From Sva-07 sp963707515 (lineage in GTDB: Bacteria; Actinomycetota; Acidimicrobiia; Acidimicrobiales; Ilumatobacteraceae), in the NCBI GenBank assembly GCA_963707515.1, contig CAVPQI010000001.1, forward strand, positions 1,302,001-1,366,000: a stretch of 64,000 nt of DNA, in the 5' to 3' direction. The translations under genes were made by a program, and so were the position numbers. Shown in pieces: positions 58,392 through 64,000 of the stretch. A model generated the notes under the pieces. That model had not been told where the DNA came from. It worked only from the letters and a program-made list of their open reading frames with translations, and searched no databases. Within the stretch, counting starts at the first letter, position 1. Every line of letters starts with the position of its first letter.

Positions 58392-59297
58392 TCAACGGGC
58401 GAGCGCGACCTCGATCGGCGGATCGCCGTACGGGGACGCCTGGACGACCGAGTCACCGGGATGGAGGCCCGCATCGTGGCGATAGCGATCGAGCAGTCGC
58501 CGTTCGGCGTCGATGTCGCCGCTGTCGGCGGCGACGAGCAGCCGGGCGACCTCGTCGACCCAGCGTGCGTCGTCGTCGCTCACCGGCTCCCCGGGGACGC
58601 CGATCCGGCCCCACCCGTCCCACAGCAGCAACTCGTCGCCGAAGCGATGGGCGACCTCGATGATGACCTGGTCGAACACGAATCGCTCGCCGCGGATGAC
58701 CGGCACCTCGGGGTCGACGCCGTACGTCTCGGCGTCGACCTCCCCGGCGCGATGAGCGAGCCACACCTGGCCTGCGGTGACGAACCCGGCACCGTCGGCA
58801 GGCCCACGGACGATGTCCATCGGTGTCGGAAGCGCCGCGAGCGGGGTGTCGACCTCGGCATCGAAGCGTCGCCAGCGGCCATCGAGCCAGGCTTCGACGA
58901 TGACGTGGTCGTGATGCCAACCCTCGGCGAAGTAGCCGCCGAACCCGACGAGGGACCGAGCTGCGATGCCGTGTGAGCGCAGCGCACCGACGCAGAACAA
59001 TGTGTGGTCTCGACAGCAGCCCTGGACCCGGTCCGTGGCCTCGCGGTCGGCGCGGAGCGGTTGCGGATGACGGGCCTGGTCGGCGTCGAGGATCGCGGCA
59101 AGCCATCGCGAGTTGATCTCGCCGCGTGTCGCCTCGGGCAATGCATGGCCCGAGGCTCGGTAGTGCACGATCACGTTGCGTGCGACCGCCGACAGTCCGG
59201 CGGGATCCGTCGGCAGCGCCTCGACGAGCGGCCGGTGGCGCCCGGGCTCGGAGAACGGCGTGTGGGCGGCGTGATCGACGACGCCGGCGACGGTCAT
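58392..59297 (-). CDS. Transglutaminase-like (papain fold) domain protein
   Basis: 301 aa from the ATG at 59297; a GTG at 59306 is also in frame. The catalytic triad is probably Cys in VQGCCRDHTLFCVGALRSHG, His in EGWHHDHVIVEAWLDGRW and Asp in RFDAEVDTPLA. This is the layout of bacterial transglutaminase-like proteases/amidases, but the conserved long C-terminal part (FVTAGQVWLAHRAGEVDAET, GVDPEVPVIRGERFVFDQVI) is peculiar to a group I cannot name. Cytosolic. It is transcribed in the direction of the ABC-F gene. Confidence 0.83.
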   Translation of the reverse strand: MTVAGVVDHAAHTPFSEPGRHRPLVEALPTDPAGLSAVARNVIVHYRASGHALPEATRGEINSRWLAAILDADQARHPQPLRADREATDRVQGCCRDHTLFCVGALRSHGIAARSLVGFGGYFAEGWHHDHVIVEAWLDGRWRRFDAEVDTPLAALPTPMDIVRGPADGAGFVTAGQVWLAHRAGEVDAETYGVDPEVPVIRGERFVFDQVIIEVAHRFGDELLLWDGWGRIGVPGEPVSDDDARWVDEVARLLVAADSGDIDAERRLLDRYRHDAGLHPGDSVVQASPYGDPPIEVALAR

Positions 59298-59483
59298 CCC
59301 GCTCACCCCAGCGTCGCCGTGCTCATGACGTTCCGATCGTCCCCATCGCCAGCGCAGCATCGCGCGCCGGGCGTCGCGCCGCCACGAGGATTCCCTCGCC
59401 GCAACGCGACGGCGGCGCCGCACCGGCGGAGGGCCCGGTGCGACGCCGTCGTGAGATTGGTTCGCCACTCGACGGCGACTGGA

Positions 59484-60341
59484 TCAGTTCTCCTCGACGT
59501 CTGGCGCGTCCTTCGGCGCGTCCTTCGGCGCGTCGTTGGGCGCGGCGGGGCGATCCGACCTGCCTGGCCGACCCGCATCGCGCTGCTCGCCGCGCTGCTC
59601 GCCGCTCTTCTCGCCGGCTCCCTCGTTGACGCGCTCGGTGATGCGCTCGGTCGCCTCGGCGAGCCGCTCGTCGGCCTCGGCCTGTTCCAGGCGGCCGTTC
59701 TCGACGGCGGCGTCGAGGTGCTCCTCGACCTCGCCGACCAGCACGTCGATCACCGCTTGCGGTTCGACGTCCTGGGCTGCGGCGATCTCGGCGAGCGTCG
59801 AGCCGTCACGCAGCTGCTCGCGCAGCTCGTCGGCATCGAGGCCCAGCAGGTCGGTCAGCGCGTCGGAGGTCGCGCCGTCGCCACGGCCGAACATGCCACC
59901 GCCGGGTCGGCCGGGGTGCTGACCGCCGGGCCCGCCGCGGTGCTCACCGCCGGGCCCGCCACGGTGTTCGCCGCCCGGTCCGCCACGGTGTTGGGCACCG
60001 GCGGCGACGAGGTGTTCGGCGACCGCATCAGCTTGCTCGTCGGTGATCGTGCCGGCATCGACGAGCTCCTGCAGCGATTCCCGCAGCCGCTCGGCGTGCG
60101 TCGCCGGACGGGCGTCGTCCGACGGAGCAGCGGGCACCTCGGTCGTGTCGGTCTGCTCGGTCAGCGACGCGAGGTCGTTGGAGGCGCTGGTCAAGCCGGG
60201 GGCACCGATCACCAGGCCGGCGGTCCCGCCGAGGAGACCGATGGCGAGCCCGGCGGCGAGGGCCCTGCGGCGACGGCGGGGAGGCGTCGCGTCGGGCGCC
60301 GGTGCGCCGTGGAGCGGGTCGAGATGGTCGTTGCCGTTCAT
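59484..60341 (-). CDS. Membrane-anchored hypothetical protein with HRGGPGGE repeats
   Basis: 285 aa from the ATG at 60341. A basic stretch (R-R-R-R-R) and one hydrophobic helix (ALAAGLAIGLLGGTAGLVIG, about 27-46) place the rest outside the membrane. Then come a helical module (ERLRESLQELVDAGTITDEQADAV), a Gly/His-rich linker of three HRGGPGGE repeats, and a second helical module (ALTDLLGLDADELREQLRDG, STLAEIAAAQDVEPQAVIDV), a sequence type common in actinobacterial exported proteins. An acidic/basic tail with KDAPKDAP ends it. It lies downstream of the two-component gene on the same strand and may be a target. No named family. Confidence 0.75.
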   Translation of the reverse strand: MNGNDHLDPLHGAPAPDATPPRRRRRALAAGLAIGLLGGTAGLVIGAPGLTSASNDLASLTEQTDTTEVPAAPSDDARPATHAERLRESLQELVDAGTITDEQADAVAEHLVAAGAQHRGGPGGEHRGGPGGEHRGGPGGQHPGRPGGGMFGRGDGATSDALTDLLGLDADELREQLRDGSTLAEIAAAQDVEPQAVIDVLVGEVEEHLDAAVENGRLEQAEADERLAEATERITERVNEGAGEKSGEQRGEQRDAGRPGRSDRPAAPNDAPKDAPKDAPDVEEN

Positions 60342-60483
60342 CGTGGTCCTTTCGTCGTTCGTCGGCCTCCCACGTCGGCGGGAGACCCTGGATCTACACA
60401 GGACTCTCACCGGGATCCGTGAGGACGAACTTGCACTTCGGTAAGACAGCGGTGAGGAGGCAGCGGTGCGGAGAGACGACTCG

Positions 60484-62607
60484 TCAGGACGCGGCCGGCG
60501 GCGGCAACTCGCTCGACGGCGAGGCCGCACCCGACGGCGATGCGTCGGTCGGCGCCTCCGTCGTCGGGGTGATGCTGCCGGGCGGCAACTCGAACCCGAT
60601 CGCCGCACCGCCGCCGTCGCGATCGCGGGCGAACACCGAACCGCCGGCTCGCTGGACCACGTCGCGCACGATCGACAGCCCGAGCCCGGAGCCGGGCATC
60701 GAGCGGGCGGCTTCGGCCCGGTGGAACCGGTCGAACACCCGCTCCTGCTCGCCGGCCGGGATCCCCGGACCGCGATCGAGCACCGTCAGCGTGCCGGCGG
60801 CGATCGCGACCTCGATCGGTGACCCGCTCTGGTCGAACTTGCAGGCGTTGTCGACGAGGTTGGTGATCGCCCGTTCGAGCGCCGACGGTGGTGCCAAGAC
60901 CGTCACCGGGCGCACGTCGGGAACAACGCGGACGACGACCTCGCGTGACCGTCGGCGGCCGACGCGCTCGGCAACCTCGGCGGCGAGCGCGGCCAGGTCG
61001 ACCTGCTCGGGCGGCTGGTCGTCGAGCTCGCCCGACGCCACGGCGACCAGCTCGTTGACGAGCTCGGTCAGCTCGGTGACCTCGGTGTCGAGGTCGTCGA
61101 GCACGCCTTGTCGCATCTCCTGGTCCATGTCCGGGTGCCGACGCAGCACCGAGAGGTTGGTCTTCAGACTGGTCAGCGGTGTGCGCAGCTCGTGGCCGGC
61201 ATCTTGCACGAGGCGCTGCTGCTCGGCGCGTGAACGCCCGAGGGCGCCGAGCATCTCGCGGAACGCCTTTCCCAGCCGGCCGACCTCGTCATTGCCGACA
61301 CCGGGCACCTCGACGTCGAGGCGTCCCGACGACCCGACGTCCTCGGCCGCTCGCGTCAGCCGGATCAGCGGCGCCGCCACGGTGCCCGCGATCAACCAGC
61401 CGAGCGCCGCCGCGGCGACCGAGACGGCAACGACGAGGAAGATCGTCCGCTGCCGCAGGTCCTCGAGCACGCTGTCGACCTCGTCGAGTGGCCGGGCGAT
61501 CTGGACCGCGCCGTTGGCGAGGCCGAACGTGTGCACCCGGTAGCGCTCGTCGCCGACCGCGGTGGTGGCCTCCCCGTGTTCGAGTGACTGCCCGACCACG
61601 GCCACCGCATCGTCGGTCAGCGGCACGTCGTCCTCGAACGACGAGGCGACCACGGTGCCGTCGGCGTCGAGGACACGGACGGAGAAGACCTCGAGCAAGC
61701 CTCTGCTCGGCACCTCGAACCGCTCGTCGCCGCGCCGTCCGAACATCTGCACCGAGGCATCCTCGATCGACCGGTCGACCTCGTTGTGCAGGCGGGCACT
61801 CGTCGTGCGGTAACCGATGAGGCCGACCGCGGTCGTCGCCGTGAGGGAGATCGCCGCCAGCGCCAGGGCGATCTTCCAGCGCAGGCTCATCAGTCGTCGA
61901 TCTCGTGCGGTGTACCCGACCCCGCGCACCGTGTGCACGATGCGCGGCTCACCTTCGGCCTCGGTCTTGCGACGCAGGTACCCGATGTACACGGCGAGGT
62001 TCTTCGAGTCCGGCCCGAAGTCGTAGTGCCAGATGCGCTCGTAGATCGTCGTGTGATCGAGCACGATGCCGCGGTTCATCACCAGCAGCTCGAGCAGGTC
62101 GAACTCGGTCTTCGAGAGCTGGATCTCGCGCTCGCCGCGGAACACGCGGCGACCGGCCCGATCGATGCGCAGGTCGCCGAGGACCAGTTCATCGTGCGGC
62201 GCGTCGTCGGGCTCGGCGGCGTACGACGAGCGACGCAACAAGGCCCGCAGCCGCGCCAGCAGCTCGTCGAGGTCGTAGGGCTTGGGCAGGTAGTCGTCGG
62301 CGCCGGCGTCGAGGCCGGCGACGCGGTCGCTCGTCTCGGTGCGTGCCGTGAGCATCAGGATCGGCATCGTGTTGCCCTCGCTGCGCAGCACCCGGCAGAC
62401 CGTGAGCCCGTCGACGACGGGCATCGACACGTCGAGCAGCAGCACGTCGGGCGGCGACTGGCGGATCGCCTCGAGCGCCTCGCCACCGTTGGCGGCGGCG
62501 GCGACGGTGTACCCCTCGAGCTGCAACGCTCGAACCAGCGACTCACGCACGGCGCGGTCGTCCTCGGCCACCAGGATGCGGGCGCGATCGTTCTCCGTCA
62601 CGCTCAC
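60484..62607 (-). CDS. In-frame fusion of an OmpR-type response regulator and a membrane histidine kinase (MprAB-like)
   Basis: 707 aa from the GTG at 62607; a GTG at 62601 is also possible. Residues 1-235 are a response regulator: receiver with E15, D16, D17, phospho-acceptor D59 (DVLLLDVSMP) and the K in LPKPYDLDELL, then the winged helix LSKTEFDLLELLVMNRGIVL and YIGYLRRKTEAEGEPRIVHT. From Met240 (61890) it is a kinase: first helix WKIALALAAISLTATTAVGL, second helix, HAMP, QDAGHELRTPLTSLKTNLS, NLVDNACKF, DRGPGIPAGE, GSGLGLSIVRD. Skipping one base near 61899 would end the regulator at a TGA overlapping the kinase ATG, the usual two-gene layout. Confidence 0.88.
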   Translation of the reverse strand: MSVTENDRARILVAEDDRAVRESLVRALQLEGYTVAAAANGGEALEAIRQSPPDVLLLDVSMPVVDGLTVCRVLRSEGNTMPILMLTARTETSDRVAGLDAGADDYLPKPYDLDELLARLRALLRRSSYAAEPDDAPHDELVLGDLRIDRAGRRVFRGEREIQLSKTEFDLLELLVMNRGIVLDHTTIYERIWHYDFGPDSKNLAVYIGYLRRKTEAEGEPRIVHTVRGVGYTARDRRLMSLRWKIALALAAISLTATTAVGLIGYRTTSARLHNEVDRSIEDASVQMFGRRGDERFEVPSRGLLEVFSVRVLDADGTVVASSFEDDVPLTDDAVAVVGQSLEHGEATTAVGDERYRVHTFGLANGAVQIARPLDEVDSVLEDLRQRTIFLVVAVSVAAAALGWLIAGTVAAPLIRLTRAAEDVGSSGRLDVEVPGVGNDEVGRLGKAFREMLGALGRSRAEQQRLVQDAGHELRTPLTSLKTNLSVLRRHPDMDQEMRQGVLDDLDTEVTELTELVNELVAVASGELDDQPPEQVDLAALAAEVAERVGRRRSREVVVRVVPDVRPVTVLAPPSALERAITNLVDNACKFDQSGSPIEVAIAAGTLTVLDRGPGIPAGEQERVFDRFHRAEAARSMPGSGLGLSIVRDVVQRAGGSVFARDRDGGGAAIGFELPPGSITPTTEAPTDASPSGAASPSSELPPPAAS

Positions 62608-62671
62608 CAGTGTGGCCGCTGGCAGTGAGAACGCGGTGTGAAGCTGCAGCGTGGCAGCCGCGGGCGTGTGC

Positions 62672-64000
62672 TCAGTCGGCGACGGCGAGGACGCGCACCG
62701 GCAGGACGCGGGGCCCGCGGATCTGACCCACGCTCCAGCTGACGTCGCCGGCGAGCTCGAAGCGCGTGAAGCGCCGGATGAACTCCTCGATGGCAACCTT
62801 CAGCTCGAGCCGGGCGAGGTTCGAGCCGAGACAGCGGTGGATGCCGAGGCCGAACGCAGCGTGACGGTTCTCCTCGCGGTCGACGATGAACTTGTCCGGG
62901 TCCTCGAACTTCTTCGGGTCGCGGTTGGCGGCCGGGAACGGCAGCAGCACCCAATCGTCCTTCTTCATCGGACAGCCGTGGAAGTCGTTGTCCTGGGCGA
63001 CGAGGCGGGCCATCGTGACCGGGGCGTACGCCCGCAGGAACTCCTCGAGGGCGAACGTCATCACGTCGGGGTCGTCGAGCAGGCGCTGGTGGTCGTCGGG
63101 GTTCTGGGCGAGGTGCCACAGCGACGAGCCGATCGCCGACCAGGTCGTGTCGATGCCGGCGATGAGCAGCAGGATGATCGAACCGACGACGTGGTCGTCG
63201 GAGAGCTTGTTGCCCTCGATCTCGACATCGAGCAGGTAGCTCGTCAGGTCGTCGCGCGGGTTGACCCGGTGCTCTTTGACCTGACGGTCGATGTAGGCGC
63301 CGAGGTCGTCCATGCCGTCGCGGGTGCCGGGCTCCTCGTTGATCCGCTCCAGCACGTCGTGGACGAACCCGCGGAAGAGGTCCTCGTCCTCCTGCGGGAA
63401 GCCGAGCATGCGACCGATGACGTTGACCGGGATGTGCTGGGCGTACTGCACGGCGGCGTCGACGACGGTCTCTCCCGGCACGATCTCGCCCATCTGGTCG
63501 AGCAAGTCGTTGCACAGCCGGCGTACCTCGGGCTCCCACGGCTCGATCTGCTTGGGCGCGAACGGCGGGAGCAGGAGCCGGCGGGCGACGTTGTGGAACG
63601 GCGGATCGCTGGTGATCGGCGGTGCGCCACCGATCGGCGCCGGGAGCGCCCGATCGCCCGGACGGCCGACGCTGACGACGACGGCGCGGCTGGTGAAGTT
63701 CTCCGTGTCGTAGGCGACCTCGTTGACGGTGTCGTGGGTCAACGGCACCCACATGCCGCCGTAGCGCTCGGAGTGGGCGACGGGGCAGCCGCCCTCGCGC
63801 ATCTCCTTCCACAGCTCCGGTGCGTTCGGGTTGTACGCCGGGTCGGCGTGGTCGAAATCGGTGCGGAAGTCCGCCACCGGGCCGTAGTGCGCCTCGTCGT
63901 ACGGCACCCGCTGCCAGATGTCGGTGCCCTCGGGGCGATCGCCGAGGATGACGTCGTACGTCTCGCCGTCACGTTCGACGGTGATCGTCTTCCAGCCGGT
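62672..64000 (-). CDS. Cytochrome P450, 5' end outside window
   Basis: The frame is open from the stop at 62672 to the window edge. The GTG at 63907 could be a start (411 aa), but the 31 codons before it (TGWKTITVERDGETYDVILG, then DRPEGTDIWQR) read like protein, so I think the gene begins beyond 64000. I-helix LLLIAGIDTTWSAIG, E-x-x-R in LEEFLRAYAP, the perf region FPAANRDPKKFEDPDKF and heme loop FGLGIHRCLGSNLAR with the Cys ligand. Class I bacterial monooxygenase needing a ferredoxin partner. It lies 65 bp upstream of the fused two-component gene on the same strand. Confidence 0.93.
   Translation of the reverse strand, partial: TGWKTITVERDGETYDVILGDRPEGTDIWQRVPYDEAHYGPVADFRTDFDHADPAYNPNAPELWKEMREGGCPVAHSERYGGMWVPLTHDTVNEVAYDTENFTSRAVVVSVGRPGDRALPAPIGGAPPITSDPPFHNVARRLLLPPFAPKQIEPWEPEVRRLCNDLLDQMGEIVPGETVVDAAVQYAQHIPVNVIGRMLGFPQEDEDLFRGFVHDVLERINEEPGTRDGMDDLGAYIDRQVKEHRVNPRDDLTSYLLDVEIEGNKLSDDHVVGSIILLLIAGIDTTWSAIGSSLWHLAQNPDDHQRLLDDPDVMTFALEEFLRAYAPVTMARLVAQDNDFHGCPMKKDDWVLLPFPAANRDPKKFEDPDKFIVDREENRHAAFGLGIHRCLGSNLARLELKVAIEEFIRRFTRFELAGDVSWSVGQIRGPRVLPVRVLAVAD

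Overview
The window is a GC-rich, gene-dense stretch of an actinobacterial chromosome. GTG starts are frequent, intergenic gaps are short, stop/start overlaps of the ATGA or GTGA type are common, and there are mirror-image actinobacterial family sets (GatCAB, SCP2-type thiolase with a DUF35 partner, an HTH-citrate synthase divergent from a second citrate synthase, ECF42 sigma with a DGPF protein). I infer Actinomycetota, most likely Acidimicrobiia; this rests on family content only, because no rRNA gene lies in the window. I see no tRNA, rRNA, CRISPR array, prophage or insertion sequence. No gene-free stretch exceeds about 200 bases.

Layout. 1-5.8 kb: a partial DUF4234 protein, a lipoprotein, a beta-lactamase-fold hydrolase, an SRPBCC protein and a TetR regulator divergent from a DrrAB-type ABC exporter. 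5.8-15 kb: core metabolism, with ilvD, an acyl-CoA dehydrogenase, gatC-gatA-gatB, and two divergent citrate synthases, one carrying an N-terminal DNA-binding domain, around a palindromic operator. 15-23 kb: a MarR/azoreductase pair, small enzymes, a GDT1-type cation exporter behind a yybP-ykoY manganese riboswitch, a large membrane patatin-like protein, lgt and an esterase. 23-34 kb: a TetR, a TPR-HD-GYP protein, an M48 protease, a YbaK deacylase, a thioesterase, a DUF35-thiolase pair, an SDR, universal stress proteins, a beta-carbonic anhydrase and small enzymes.

34-47 kb: malate dehydrogenase, two tandem acyltransferase-3/SGNH membrane proteins, metF, an ArsR-MFS operon, purH and sucCD. Together with the citrate synthases, mdh and sucCD put several TCA-cycle steps in one window. 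47-54 kb: a metal-handling block (CDF exporter, CopC-CopD, YcnI, DUF305) followed by an ECF42 sigma factor and its DGPF partner behind a promoter matching the reported ECF42 consensus. 54-64 kb, all on the minus strand: a pcrA/uvrD helicase whose reading frame is broken five times, an ABC-F protein, a transglutaminase-like protein, an unknown membrane protein, a response regulator fused in frame to a histidine kinase, and a cytochrome P450 that runs off the window.

The oddest feature is the helicase gene at 54042-56443. It is full length in domain content, but reading it requires skipping one extra base five times, always in the same direction. Two other gene ends in the window (the response regulator/kinase junction and the 3' end of the MFS gene) would also gain conventional stop codons if one base were skipped in the same direction.
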